64,000 bases of DNA from Candidatus Ozemobacteraceae bacterium (GCA_035373905.1 DAOSOK010000031.1:1-64000), one strand, 5' to 3'; positions 1-9,231 are shown, numbered from the stretch's first letter. Numbers and translations: made by a program. The notes: generated by a model not told the origin, from the letters alone.

Positions 1-70
1 AACGGCTGTGCCTTGTCGGTCTGGAGGAATTATATTTTACTCGTGATAGCTGTTGCCTAACATATGAGAC
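1..70 (+). repeat. Non-coding module repeated at 59666-59735
   Basis: The first 68 bases align without gaps to 59666-59733, about 48 of 68 identical and 31 of 38 over the last part (core CGTGATA..TGT.GCCTAACA.ATGAG). The distant copy lies directly after a REPIN-like palindrome whose last bases are AACGG; this window also opens with AACGG, so a palindrome probably sits just outside the left edge. In both copies a short frame ends in TAA two bases before an ATGAG. Nothing else is recognisable in 1-132. Confidence 0.5.
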
Positions 71-132
71 GAGTAGTAGTGAATCATGTGGTCCCTCAAT
101 TTCCGAACATGAAAGGGAGTTGAACGTGAACG

Positions 133-879
133 CTATCGTTTGAGTGAGGCAGGTGTTTCGAGGCCGTGGGTGAGCATCAGAGGCTCGTCGGCAAGGAGGG
201 TGTCGATCGGGCCGTCGGCGACGAGGCGGCCGCCGTCGATGAGGATGGCGCGAGCGCACAGGCTTCGCACCCACTCGAGGTCGTGGGTGACGATCAGCAG
301 GGTCTGGCGCAACCCCTGCAGGATCTCGGACAACTGGCGGCGACCGCGCGGGTCGAGGTCACCGGTCGGCTCGTCGAGGGCGAGAACGGACGGTTCGCAG
401 GCAAGCACGCCGGCGATCGCGACCCGGCGCTTTTCACCGCGGCTGAGCTCGCTGACCGGCCGGTCGGCTAAATCCTTCAGGCCGAACCGCTCCAGGACCG
501 CGGCGACGGCATCCGCACCGAAGTCGGCCCCGGCCGGGCCTGCCAACTGCCGGGGTCCGTAGGCGACGTCCTCGCCGACCGTTTCGCAGAACAACTGGTC
601 GTCGGGGTCCTGGAACACGATGCCGACCCGTCGCCGGATCTCGGCCAGGTGCGGAGCAGCAACCGGCAGGTCGTCGACGCGGATCGCCCCGTCGGCCGGA
701 CGGCCGTCGGGCAGAAGTCCGTTCAGGTGCAGAAGCAGGGTCGATTTTCCGGCCCCGTTCGGGCCGATCAGCGCAACCCGCTCGCCTTTTTTTATAGAAA
801 ATGTTATTGATTCGAGCACGTTCCTGCCGCACGGCCAGGAGAAGCGGAGATTCTCGACCGAGAGGGCTCCGCCGCTCAT
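133..879 (-). CDS. cbiO: Cobalt/nickel ECF transporter ATPase CbiO
   Basis: This is the ATP-hydrolysing subunit of an energy-coupling factor importer for Co2+ or Ni2+, working on the cytoplasmic face with CbiQ and CbiM. Its 248 residues carry Walker A GPNGAGKS (39-46), a Q-loop in FQDPDDQLF, the ABC signature LSRGEKRR, Walker B VLALDEPT and the H-loop VTHD. The DPDDQLF form of the Q-loop region is typical of the EcfA/CbiO branch. It is last in the operon cbiM-cbiQ-cbiO, and its start overlaps the cbiQ stop by 4 nt (ATGA), so the two are probably translationally coupled. Only one ATPase gene is visible, so the ATPase dimer would be a homodimer. Metal specificity cannot be read from this subunit. 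Confidence 0.93.
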   Translation of the reverse strand: MSGGALSVENLRFSWPCGRNVLESITFSIKKGERVALIGPNGAGKSTLLLHLNGLLPDGRPADGAIRVDDLPVAAPHLAEIRRRVGIVFQDPDDQLFCETVGEDVAYGPRQLAGPAGADFGADAVAAVLERFGLKDLADRPVSELSRGEKRRVAIAGVLACEPSVLALDEPTGDLDPRGRRQLSEILQGLRQTLLIVTHDLEWVRSLCARAILIDGGRLVADGPIDTLLADEPLMLTHGLETPASLKR

Positions 880-1445
880 TGCCAGCCTCTCGCGAGCATC
901 GCCCGGTAGACGCGCTCCGCGCGGGAGACGGCCCGGGCGAACAGGGCACCGAGCAGGGCGCTTTTCGCCGCCCAGGAGGTTTCCTCCGCCCGGGAAAAAC
1001 AGCGGGAGCGGCGCGCCCGTTCGAGCCTGAACGCCTCCTGGCGCAGGAGACCGCCGTAGCGGATCAGCAGGAGCATCGTTCCGACGAGATCGGCGGAGAT
1101 GCCGCGCGCTCTCAGCCAGCGGGCGAGGTCGGCGGGCGGCAGGTGGGCGGAAAGAAGCAGAAGCGTCCCCAGCGCGAGCAGACCGCGGACGGCAAGCCCG
1201 ATGCCGGCTGCGGCATCCCCGGCAACCCAGCCGCGGACCACGGCGCCGGCAAGGATCACGAGAGCGACCCGACCGCCGTTCGACCGCCGCGCCAGGCCGG
1301 GATCGGTGATCCGATACCCGGCGAACAGAAGAACGGCGTATGCCGCGTGGCCGACCGAAACGGGGCCGGGCAGTGCGAGCATGAGCAGGATCGCGGCGAG
1401 GGTCACGGCGAGTTTTACACCGACAGATATTGAATGAGACGCCAT
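876..1445 (-). CDS. cbiQ: Cobalt/nickel ECF transporter transmembrane subunit CbiQ
   Basis: This is the integral membrane T component (EcfT) that links the ATPases to the substrate-binding subunit. The 189 residues start with hydrophobic helices and contain the two cytoplasmic coupling motifs of the family: an Ala/Arg-rich first motif (RLERARRSRC) and a second motif near the C terminus (ERVYRAMLARGW). At 189 residues it is shorter than the usual 225-260, mostly in the N-terminal helices. It lies 22 nt downstream of cbiM and overlaps cbiO by 4 nt, consistent with one transcript. Confidence 0.9.
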   Translation of the reverse strand: MASHSISVGVKLAVTLAAILLMLALPGPVSVGHAAYAVLLFAGYRITDPGLARRSNGGRVALVILAGAVVRGWVAGDAAAGIGLAVRGLLALGTLLLLSAHLPPADLARWLRARGISADLVGTMLLLIRYGGLLRQEAFRLERARRSRCFSRAEETSWAAKSALLGALFARAVSRAERVYRAMLARGWQ

Positions 1446-1467
1446 CGCGGCCAGGAGGGAGCGCCGG

Positions 1468-2439
1468 TCAGTCGCCGGCGACGGGCACCCGTTCGCGGCG
1501 GGCGGCTAGACGTCCGGCGGCGAGGACGAGCAGGGCGGTGACGATGGCGCCAAATGTACCGGCAAGGATTGTTCCCCACGTCGAGCCGAGGGCCGGAATC
1601 GCATAATCGGGACAGAGACCGGCGACGAGCGGCTCAGCAGCGCGCCCCTCGAAACCCAGGTTTCCGGCAACGGCTTCGAGGCCGTCCGGCCACGGGCAGG
1701 CCCAGGGCGAGGCGAACAGCGCCAGCCCGGCCGCCGCCACGAACACGACCGGCACCAACGACATCCCGGGTGCCTGTCCTGCCCGCGAGAGGAGTTCCAG
1801 TTCCGCCGTCAGAGAACCGCGCCGCCTGACGGAGCGCACGATCAGCGCCGTGATGATCCCCTCGCCAAGCCCGATCAACGCGTGAATTCCTGCCATAGCC
1901 GGCACGACGAGGCTCCACGGGGCCATGCCGGAGAGAGCCAGCTGGCCGGCGCAGGAGAGCGCGGCGAGCATCGTTCCCGCCCAGCCGGCAATCCCGGCCG
2001 CGACGGCCGAGGCGTTTACATTCTCCCTCACCCTGCGGATGCGCTGCAGGAGTGCCCAGACAAGATATCCGCCGAGGGGGGCGAGAAGGGCCATGTTGAA
2101 CAGGTTGGCTCCCAGCGCCGTGATGCCGCCGTCGGCGAACAGCAGACACTGGACCGTCACGACGGCCGTCATGACCGTGACGGCGGCCGCCGGACCGAGC
2201 AGAATCGCCATCAGCACCCCGCCGATCAGGTGACCGCTCGTGCCGCCGGCGACGGGAAAGTTGATCATCTGGGCCGCGAATACGAACGCCGCCCCCAGGC
2301 CGAGCAGGGAAACGCGCCGCACGCCCCGTTCGGCACCGCACGCCGTATCGGCGAATCGGCCAGCATACAGTCCAATTCCCGTAAGACCGCCAGCGGCAAC
2401 GGCTGTTTTCAGATCGAGAAATCCATCAGGTATGTGCAT
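1468..2439 (-). CDS. cbiM: Cobalt/nickel ECF substrate-specific component CbiM with fused CbiN-like C terminus
   Basis: This is the S component that binds the metal ion. The ATG at 2439 gives the diagnostic N terminus MHIPDGFL, where the free amino terminus and His2 take part in metal binding; an upstream in-frame extension to 2556 would bury these residues and is rejected. Residues 1-210 form the CbiM membrane domain. After a linker, the C-terminal 100 residues hold a PDGLEAVAGNLGF motif followed by a final TM helix, as in CbiN-like (PDGLE) domains, so this is a CbiMN/NikMN fusion. A TTGCAA-18-TATACT promoter lies so close to the ATG that the mRNA may be leaderless. No cobalamin or nickel/cobalt riboswitch was recognised upstream. 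Confidence 0.92.
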   Translation of the reverse strand: MHIPDGFLDLKTAVAAGGLTGIGLYAGRFADTACGAERGVRRVSLLGLGAAFVFAAQMINFPVAGGTSGHLIGGVLMAILLGPAAAVTVMTAVVTVQCLLFADGGITALGANLFNMALLAPLGGYLVWALLQRIRRVRENVNASAVAAGIAGWAGTMLAALSCAGQLALSGMAPWSLVVPAMAGIHALIGLGEGIITALIVRSVRRRGSLTAELELLSRAGQAPGMSLVPVVFVAAAGLALFASPWACPWPDGLEAVAGNLGFEGRAAEPLVAGLCPDYAIPALGSTWGTILAGTFGAIVTALLVLAAGRLAARRERVPVAGD

Positions 2440-2448
2440 GATGCCGGG

Positions 2449-2478
2449 AGTATATCCTACCCATGTCACTCTTTGCAA
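2449..2478 (-). promoter_or_regulatory. Predicted sigma70-type promoter of cbiM, leaderless
   Basis: On the minus strand TTGCAA (2473-2478) and TATACT (2449-2454) are separated by 18 nt. Only 9 nt separate the -10 box from the cbiM ATG, so transcription should begin within about 3 nt of the start codon. No Shine-Dalgarno sequence is present. Confidence 0.55.
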
Positions 2479-2556
2479 GAAGCCGATGAACATTGAATCC
2501 GAGAAGTATCCTCCCCTTCCTGCGACACAGGGTCCATCCCGCCCTGCCGGGCGCAC

Positions 2557-2590
2557 CGAAAAACCGGGCCTGCCTGTCGGCAGACCCGGT
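2557..2590 (-). terminator. Rho-independent terminator of the exported-protein gene
   Basis: The minus strand has a 12-bp stem with one G-T pair (ACCGGGTCTGCC / GGCAGGCCCGGT), a GACA loop and a following T-run. It lies about 70 nt past the stop of the gene at 2659-3192 and insulates cbiM. Confidence 0.8.
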
Positions 2591-2658
2591 CTTGTGAATG
2601 GGGATTCCTTTTGGTCGGGCTCGGGATCATCCCGTTGAAGCCCGGCCCAGGTTTATTC

Positions 2659-3192
2659 TCAGAAAACGGCCCACTGCAGCAGGTTGGCGCGGATGAAGAG
2701 CAGCTTTCCAGAGGCGGTGCGGATCCCGACGATCGCCTGGGTCCACTTGGTCCCCTTCGCCTGGCCGAAGGTCAACGGGGCATCTTCGATCGATTTTTCA
2801 ATGGTATACCAGCGTTTGGTGTCGGGGCGTTCGGAAACCTGGCGCAGATCGCGGAACCAGACGTCTTTGCTGCCCACCAGCCACAGGTAGTCGAGGCTTG
2901 CACCCTCGGGCAGTGACTGCTTCGTGGTTTCAGAGACAACCAAGTCAACTTTGGCGGGGCGGTCGAAATCATAGGGGGTCTTCAGATCGGCCCAGATCGT
3001 GGCGGAAAGGCGAAGCGTACGCTCATCGAAGGAAACGGTCGCCGGGGCCTTCTTCACCATCTTCAGGTCGATCCCCTGGACCGAGCCCTGCAATTCGGTG
3101 AGATACCGATCGGTCGCATCCGGAGAGGACCAGGCCACGCCGCCACTCAGCAGAGCACAAATCATGAGCACCATCGAAACGAGCTTTTTCAT
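2659..3192 (-). CDS. Small exported protein of unknown function
   Basis: The 177-residue protein starts with a clear Sec signal peptide (MKKLVSMVLMICALLSGG, cleavage near AWSS-PDA). The mature part looks like a small beta-rich domain: LRLSATIWADLKTPYDF, then a segment on a conserved-looking WLVGSKDVWFRDLRQV and a C-terminal FIRANLLQW. No family was recognised. A GAGGAAAT ribosome-binding site lies directly before the ATG, and an AT-rich stretch upstream could hold its promoter. It is monocistronic, ending at a terminator before cbiM. The mature protein is expected in the periplasm. Confidence 0.75.
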   Translation of the reverse strand: MKKLVSMVLMICALLSGGVAWSSPDATDRYLTELQGSVQGIDLKMVKKAPATVSFDERTLRLSATIWADLKTPYDFDRPAKVDLVVSETTKQSLPEGASLDYLWLVGSKDVWFRDLRQVSERPDTKRWYTIEKSIEDAPLTFGQAKGTKWTQAIVGIRTASGKLLFIRANLLQWAVF

Positions 3193-3413
3193 ATTTCCTC
3201 AACTATTTTTATTTGTATCCTGTTCTCGGCTTACGGGAAGCACTACTGCAAGCCTCATGCCAACAGAAACATTTCTCTCGATGGGCTTGATCGGCGCAAA
3301 TCCCCGACCTGTCATTCGCGTATTGTGATTCGCGCATGACGAAAACCAAGCAGCCGGGTGATGAAATTCGGGCCGCGCAAGCACAACGGAGTGCCGCCGG
3401 GGACAATGCGACG
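3193..3413. other. Intergenic region between RND stop and exported-protein gene
   Basis: These 221 bases separate the end of the RND pump gene from the start of the exported-protein gene on the same strand. A weak TTCCCG-16-TACAAA promoter precedes the latter. No convincing hairpin terminator follows the RND gene. Short frames here have no protein-like features. Confidence 0.4.
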
Positions 3414-6400
3414 TCAGATGAAGCGTGCCAGGAAGCCCCGGATGCTCGTCACGATGCCGTCGACGATGACGTAGACGACCGGGATATAGGTGAGCGTCAG
3501 CACCGTCGAAACGAGGAAGCCGCCGATGACGGTGATCGCCAGCGGCTGGTAAAAGTCGGCGCCGGCGCCGATGCCGAACGAGAGGGGCAGCATGCCCAAA
3601 ATCGTCGTGAGCATCGTCATCAGGATGGGCCGGGTCCGCACGATGCCCGACTCCAGCGCCGCCTGTTCCCGGCTGATACCACTCGCCTTGCGGCGTTCGA
3701 TGATGTTGTCGATCAGGATGATGCCGTTGTTCACGGCGATGCCCGCGAGCATGATGACGCCGATCATCGCGGTGATCGAGAAGGCGAAGCCGTACAGGCG
3801 CAGGAACGCGATGACGCCGATGATCGACAGCGGGATCGTGAACATGATGATGAACGGGTACGCGAGCGACTCGAACTGGCTCGCCATGATCATGTAGACC
3901 AGCAGAACCGAGGCGAGCAGGGCAATCGACAGGTTCCGGAACGCCTCGACGCGCTCTTCCTCGTCACCGCCGAAGTTGATCTCGTACCCGACCGGCAGCC
4001 GGATATCCTTCAGGACCCCTTGGATATCCTGGACGACGGCCTGGATGGGCCTGTTTTCGATATCGGCCTCGACCTTCACGAGGCGCTTGAGGTTCTTGCG
4101 CTCGATGCGCGTGTAGCCGCGGCCTTCGAACACGTTCGCAACCTGGGCCAGGTTGATGTTCGTCGTCGCGTCGAGGTTCAGTTCGAGGCGGCGGAATGCG
4201 TCGACCCGGTCCTTGACGCTGTCGGCGGCCTCGACCCGGATGTCGTATTCCTCGTTGTCCTCCTTGTACTGCCCCGCAATCGTGCCGTACACATAGGAAC
4301 GAACCATTCCGGCGACCGTGCCAAGGTCCATCTTCAGGTCGCCCAGGCGCGTGCGGTCGAACTCGACCTTGATCTCCGGCCGGCCGGTCTTCACGCCGCT
4401 GTCGATATCCTTGAGACCCGGAACGGATTTAATCTTTTCAGCAATCTGGAGGCAGATCGGCTCGATTACGGCGAAGTCGTCGCCGCTCACTTCGATCTGA
4501 ATCGGCTTTCCACCCTCGGGACCGCCCATTTTGGGCTCGTTATAGGCGACCGTTCGATACCCCGGAACGGCGGCGATGGCAGGTCTAAGCTCGCGAACGA
4601 CGTCGTTGGTCGTTTTCGTCCGCTCCTCCTTGGGCCGCAACACGACCGTGATGTCGCCTTCGCCGAGCTTGAGGTTCGTGATGATCTTCTCGATCTCGGG
4701 AACCAGCCTGAGTTTTTCTTCCATAGCTTTCGCTATTGCATCGACCTTCTCGACGGACGTTCCCTCGGGGGCTTCGAAATGCAGCACGAACGTGCCACGA
4801 TCCATTTTCGGAAAGAACTCGAGTGCGGGCATGAATGCGAACGACTTCCAGAACACGCCGATCATCAGGAAAAAATAGGCCCAGCGCCGCCACGGCTTCG
4901 CAAGCAGCCACCCGAGAACGACGGAATACACCCGTTTGATCGCGTTCATCAGCGGCTCACGCGGCTTCTTCCCGATCTTGAGGCCGTAGGCGCACATCAG
5001 CGGCACGACCGTGACGGCGACGACGAGCGACGCAAGCAGGGAAAAGACGATCGTGGCCGACATGTTGAGGAAGATTTCGCCGACGACGCCCGGAACGAAT
5101 GCGATCGGCAGGAACACGACGATGGTCGTGAGGGTGGAGCCCATGATGGCGACGTACATCTCGTTCCCGCCCTCGATCGCGATCTCGCGGCGGTCCTTCT
5201 CGCCCCGTTCGACGAGCAGGCGGTAGATGTTCTCGAGAACGACGACGGAGTTGTCGACGATCATGCCGATGCCGAGAGCGAGCCCGCCCAGGGTCATCAG
5301 GTTCAGCGTCATGCCCTTCTTGAGGAACATCATCGCGAAGGTGCTGACGACGGCCAGCGGGATGCCGACACCGATGATGACCGTCGAACGCACGTTCTTG
5401 AGGAACAGGAACAGCACGATGACCGCCAGGACGGCGCCCATAGTCGCGTTGTCCTTGACCATCTGGATCGAGTCGCGAATGAACTCGGAGCTGTCGTTCC
5501 CGATGGTCAGCGTGATTTTCTTCTTGTAGGCCTCTTCGAGCCTCGGAAGTACCTTTTTGACGGCGTCGGAAATCTCGACGGGGTTGGCGCCGGCCTCCTT
5601 CTTGAGGGAAAGGGTGACCGCGGGCTTGCCGTTGAGGCGCGACACCGACTCGATCTCCTTGTATCCGTCCTCGATACGCGCCAGTTCTGACAGATAGACC
5701 GGCCTGCCGTCGATGTTCCGCACGACGATGCCGCCCAGATCTTTCGGGGTGCGCACCTCGCCCTCGGAGCGGACGAGGTATTTGAAATTGCCCTCGGTGA
5801 TGTTACCGACAGAGGTATTCTGGTTGTCGTTCGCGACGGCGCCGATCACGTCGTTGATCGTGAGCTTGAACGCTTTCAGCCGGTTGGGATCGACCTTGAC
5901 GCGGATCTCCCGCTCGAGGCCGCCGAGCACTTCGACGTTTGCGACGCCGCCGATGCGCTCGAACGAGGGCTTGATTTCCTTGTCCGCGATCCGTCGCAGC
6001 GTTTTCAGATCCAACTCGCCGCCCATCGACACGTTCAGCACGGGCTGAGCGTTGATATCGAGCTTCGCGACGGTCACCTGCTCGATGTCGCGCGGCAGCT
6101 TGCGCTTCGCGATGTCGACCTTCTCGCGCAGGTCGACGGCGGCCAGGTCGATGCCGGTTCCCCAGTTGAACTCGATCATGATCCAGGAGTAGCCCTCGAA
6201 CGAGTAGGAGGTGACGCGCTTGATGTTCTCGACCGTGTTCACTTCCTCTTCGATCTTGCGGGTGACGATGTTTTCCATCTGCGCCGGATCGACGCCCGGA
6301 TACGGCGTCTGGATGAAGGCAAGCGGAAAATCGATGTTCGGGAACAGGTCCACGCTGAGTCCGTAGAGCGCCCCCAGGCCGAGGAGCATGGCACAAACCA

Positions 6401-6452
6401 TGACCATGCTGACCGTGATCGGGCGTTCAACCGAGATTCGCGGCAGATCCAT
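3414..6452 (-). CDS. RND efflux pump inner-membrane transporter (AcrB/HAE1 family)
   Basis: This is the proton-driven inner-membrane pump of a tripartite efflux system. The 1012 residues have the AcrB arrangement: TM1 near residue 15, a large periplasmic porter loop, TM2-7, a second loop and TM8-12. TM4 carries a GMIVDNSVVVLEN motif with one proton-relay Asp followed by Asn in place of the second Asp of AcrB. TM10 carries GIAVNNGIILIDNI. The N terminus (SVERPITVSMVMVC) is typical of HAE1 members. It is third in the operon after the outer-membrane and adaptor genes, 15 nt after the adaptor stop. Substrates cannot be inferred, as no regulator is adjacent. Confidence 0.93.
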   Translation of the reverse strand: MDLPRISVERPITVSMVMVCAMLLGLGALYGLSVDLFPNIDFPLAFIQTPYPGVDPAQMENIVTRKIEEEVNTVENIKRVTSYSFEGYSWIMIEFNWGTGIDLAAVDLREKVDIAKRKLPRDIEQVTVAKLDINAQPVLNVSMGGELDLKTLRRIADKEIKPSFERIGGVANVEVLGGLEREIRVKVDPNRLKAFKLTINDVIGAVANDNQNTSVGNITEGNFKYLVRSEGEVRTPKDLGGIVVRNIDGRPVYLSELARIEDGYKEIESVSRLNGKPAVTLSLKKEAGANPVEISDAVKKVLPRLEEAYKKKITLTIGNDSSEFIRDSIQMVKDNATMGAVLAVIVLFLFLKNVRSTVIIGVGIPLAVVSTFAMMFLKKGMTLNLMTLGGLALGIGMIVDNSVVVLENIYRLLVERGEKDRREIAIEGGNEMYVAIMGSTLTTIVVFLPIAFVPGVVGEIFLNMSATIVFSLLASLVVAVTVVPLMCAYGLKIGKKPREPLMNAIKRVYSVVLGWLLAKPWRRWAYFFLMIGVFWKSFAFMPALEFFPKMDRGTFVLHFEAPEGTSVEKVDAIAKAMEEKLRLVPEIEKIITNLKLGEGDITVVLRPKEERTKTTNDVVRELRPAIAAVPGYRTVAYNEPKMGGPEGGKPIQIEVSGDDFAVIEPICLQIAEKIKSVPGLKDIDSGVKTGRPEIKVEFDRTRLGDLKMDLGTVAGMVRSYVYGTIAGQYKEDNEEYDIRVEAADSVKDRVDAFRRLELNLDATTNINLAQVANVFEGRGYTRIERKNLKRLVKVEADIENRPIQAVVQDIQGVLKDIRLPVGYEINFGGDEEERVEAFRNLSIALLASVLLVYMIMASQFESLAYPFIIMFTIPLSIIGVIAFLRLYGFAFSITAMIGVIMLAGIAVNNGIILIDNIIERRKASGISREQAALESGIVRTRPILMTMLTTILGMLPLSFGIGAGADFYQPLAITVIGGFLVSTVLTLTYIPVVYVIVDGIVTSIRGFLARFI

Positions 6453-6467
6453 GAATGACCCCCGTTT

Positions 6468-7541
6468 CTATCTGCGACCCGATGTCGGAGCCGGACCGGC
6501 GACGGGCTCCGCGGCTTCCGGGCCGGCCGATATCCGGATTTCCGCTCCGTCCGACAGGTTGTCGGCGCCGACCGTCACGATCGTGTCGCCTGCCCGGATC
6601 TCACGAACGGCGCATCGTTCCTTGTCGCGGGCGATCACGGTCACGGGAATCCTGCGAGCCCTGGTCCCCTCGACGGTATAGACGACCGGGGCATCCGTCG
6701 GGCCGCTCAGGGCCGTGATCGGAATCAGCGGCACTTCCGGGAATTCCTTCAGCACGATGGTTCCGGTGATGAACATATTCGGCTTCAGCTTCAGGTCGGC
6801 GTTGTCGACGAGGATGCGAACGAGGAACGAGCGCGACTCGTCGCCGTAGAGATCGACGAACGCGACCGTGCCGGCGTGGCTCGAGTTCACGGCCGCCTTC
6901 TGCCCGATCGCGATTTTGTTGATCTGGTTTTCGGGGATGCGGGCGTCGATGTAAACCCGGCCGATGTCGATGACCTTGCCCAAGACCATGCCAGGCGTGA
7001 CGCTCTGGTTGAGAAATACATTGCGGCTCGTGAAGAAGCCGCCGATGGGCGCCCGGATCGTCGCCCGCTCGAGGTTGAGCCGGTCGAGATCAAGCGCCGT
7101 TTTCTGACTCTGAACGGCGATCTCCGCCTTCGACGCCTCGGCTTCGGCCTCGTCGAACGCCTTCTCGTTGAGCACCTTTTTCTCCATCAGGATGGCTCGG
7201 CGGTCGTAGTCTTTCTTCTTTTCCTTCAGTTCGGCTTCGGCACGCTTCAGGCCAGCTTCGGACATGCGAACGGCCAGGGAGAGGCGCTCGGCATCGAGCA
7301 GGACGACCGGAGCCCCGGCCTTGACCGCCTGGCCGTTCTCGACGAGAATTTTCGCGACCCGTCCCGTGACGTCCGGGGTCACCCACGACTCCTCGAACGG
7401 CTTCACCTGGCCTGAGAACGATATGCTTTCGGTAATGGAGCCGGTCTTCACCAGGCTGGTGGCGACCGTCACCGGCATCTGCGCATGCGCCGGAAGAAGC
7501 CCCGAAAATATAATAGCTAATAGTATATATTTAATTCTCAT
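6468..7541 (-). CDS. RND efflux periplasmic adaptor subunit (HlyD/AcrA-like)
   Basis: This membrane-fusion protein joins the inner-membrane pump to the outer-membrane channel. The 357 residues begin with a signal peptide (MRIKYILLAIIFSGLLPAHA). A lipoyl half-motif follows (DVTGRVAKILVENGQAVKAG), then a charged alpha-helical hairpin at about residues 90-160, then the second lipoyl half (ATIRAPIGGFF) and a beta-barrel domain. No lipobox Cys is present, so it is probably a soluble periplasmic protein. The stop of the outer-membrane gene lies 3 nt before its ATG. The start is AT-rich compared with the GC-rich body. Confidence 0.92.
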   Translation of the reverse strand: MRIKYILLAIIFSGLLPAHAQMPVTVATSLVKTGSITESISFSGQVKPFEESWVTPDVTGRVAKILVENGQAVKAGAPVVLLDAERLSLAVRMSEAGLKRAEAELKEKKKDYDRRAILMEKKVLNEKAFDEAEAEASKAEIAVQSQKTALDLDRLNLERATIRAPIGGFFTSRNVFLNQSVTPGMVLGKVIDIGRVYIDARIPENQINKIAIGQKAAVNSSHAGTVAFVDLYGDESRSFLVRILVDNADLKLKPNMFITGTIVLKEFPEVPLIPITALSGPTDAPVVYTVEGTRARRIPVTVIARDKERCAVREIRAGDTIVTVGADNLSDGAEIRISAGPEAAEPVAGPAPTSGRR

Positions 7542-7544
7542 CGT

Positions 7545-9074
7545 CTACTCCATACGCGAGGTTCCGCCAAGCCGTTCCAGCATCGCGGCAAGATCGCTCA
7601 GACTGCTGATCACGCCGGGAAGGCCCTCGTCGAATCGGATTCCCATCCGGACGCGTTCGAGGGCGCTCCGGAACGCCTCCGCAATCCGTCCCGCGTCGGG
7701 AGTCGAGAGAGCGGAAGCGGCATCGTCGAGTTCGATCCCTTCGGGAAGTTCGAGAACGCGGCCGGCCCAGGCTCCCCGGTCGAGCCCCTTCTGAAGGTCG
7801 AGTTCGTGCGAGAGCTCGTACAGGGCCGCGAGCCTGACCCGCTCGTCGCGGTGGATCCGGACCGAGTTCTGAGCGGCTTCGCTCATGGTGATCTGCGCGT
7901 CGATCAACTCGACGATCGTGGCGTCTCCGTGCTGGTATCGGGTCATGACCATGCGCATGTTCTCCCGGCTCTGCTCGAGAGCTTTCACGGCAAATTCGAG
8001 TTTCGGGGCCATCTCGCCGTATTCCGTCATCGCCTGCAGCAGAGCCGTCTGCTTCGACCCGGTGATATCTGCAAGGGCGAGATCGGCCCGATCGACGGCC
8101 TTCGACGCGCGCCTGGACTCGTTCTTCAGGTCTCCGCCGTCGAATACGGGGAAATCGACGGCCACCTGCACCGAGTAATCGCGGGCAACGTTGACCGTTC
8201 CGACGCTGGAGTTGGTGAAGTTGTATGCCCCGCCGACGGATATCGTCGGCTTCTCCGCGAGGCCGGCAGCCGATCTGAGCCTGCGATACAGGTCGGCATC
8301 GCGGCGCGCCAGCTCGAGATCGGGGTCCGAAGTCATCATCGCCTGTTCGAACAGCGACAGCGACGGGCTCGCGAGAGGAAAGACGATGCTGGGCGGCAGG
8401 TCGACCGTGAGCGAAGCCGGCGGGTAGTCCAGCAGGTAGGCGAGTTCGAGTCGGTATCGTTCCTGCTGCGCCTTTCGGCTGGTCAGCGACGAGCCGATGT
8501 TCGCCCGCTGGGTCTCGATACGCAGGATGTCGTTCGGAAGGGCAAGCCCGACCTCCTGGTTGATGCGCGCGACTTCGAGCAGCTTGCCGAGCAGGAAGAG
8601 GTTGATCTCGTCGACCTGCGCGAGCTGTTGCTCTTCGAGCAGATCGAAGAACAGCGTCACGATTCTGCCGCGGAGCATGGATGCGGCCCGCTCGACATCG
8701 ATGCGGCGAAGCCGGGTTCGCAGTTCGGCGATCTCCTTCTGGATGGCGGGCATTTTTCCGAGGCCGGGGTATGCCTGTGCCGCCTGGAGCGACAGCAGGT
8801 TTGCGTGGTACTGGGCGCCGAAAAACGCGCTCGGGGTCGAGTCAACGTATACCTGCCTCTGATGCGTGATCCGCCCGGTGAGATTCGGAACCAGGAGATT
8901 GTCGGCACGCTTCTCGTCGAACGCCTGCTCTTCAGCCGCCAGACGGGATATACGAAGTCCGAGATTCCGGCGGGAGGCATCCTCGAGGAGCCCCGCCAGG
9001 TCGAGCGCCCGGGCCGCCGTCGCCATCGAGAAAAACAGGAGCAGACACATCGTTCCCCGGCGCGCAAGCTTCAT
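7545..9074 (-). CDS. TolC-like outer membrane efflux protein
   Basis: This is the outer-membrane channel component. From the ATG at 9074 the protein has about 509 residues, beginning with a signal peptide (MKLARRGTMCLLLFFSMATAARA). Long helical segments follow in the two-repeat pattern of the TolC family, with a MTRYQHGDATIVELIDAQ segment like the conserved TolC-family motif. A longer frame to a TTG at 9122 only adds a charged tail ahead of the signal peptide; AGGA 6 nt before 9074 supports the shorter form. The C-terminal 80 residues are an unusual amphipathic extension. It opens the operon. Confidence 0.9.
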   Translation of the reverse strand: MKLARRGTMCLLLFFSMATAARALDLAGLLEDASRRNLGLRISRLAAEEQAFDEKRADNLLVPNLTGRITHQRQVYVDSTPSAFFGAQYHANLLSLQAAQAYPGLGKMPAIQKEIAELRTRLRRIDVERAASMLRGRIVTLFFDLLEEQQLAQVDEINLFLLGKLLEVARINQEVGLALPNDILRIETQRANIGSSLTSRKAQQERYRLELAYLLDYPPASLTVDLPPSIVFPLASPSLSLFEQAMMTSDPDLELARRDADLYRRLRSAAGLAEKPTISVGGAYNFTNSSVGTVNVARDYSVQVAVDFPVFDGGDLKNESRRASKAVDRADLALADITGSKQTALLQAMTEYGEMAPKLEFAVKALEQSRENMRMVMTRYQHGDATIVELIDAQITMSEAAQNSVRIHRDERVRLAALYELSHELDLQKGLDRGAWAGRVLELPEGIELDDAASALSTPDAGRIAEAFRSALERVRMGIRFDEGLPGVISSLSDLAAMLERLGGTSRME

Positions 9075-9231
9075 ATATATCCTAAGATATACCACCTGTT
9101 TTTCCCTCCTGGCGGACGTCAAGAGCGACCCCGGAATAGTCCGGATGCGACAAGATACGGAACCGTCGCGGAAAAGTCAAATACGCCGGGCGTTCGCGAG
9201 TCCCGAGGCAACCGCGCCGATGCCGACCAAC

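Noticed and set aside
2440..2556. N-terminal extension of CbiM
   Set aside because: It would place 39 residues before MHIPDGFL, whose free N terminus binds metal in the family.
2440..2560. Cobalamin riboswitch upstream of cbiM
   Set aside because: No B12-box-like sequence was seen and the predicted mRNA is leaderless.
3336..5690. 784-codon plus-strand open frame antisense to the RND pump gene
   Set aside because: It is the mirror of a strongly supported RND gene in GC-rich DNA; its translation is Asp/Arg/His-rich and has no domain or signal. Similar long antisense frames at 9338-11677, 12427-14124 and 21055-22620 are rejected for the same reason.
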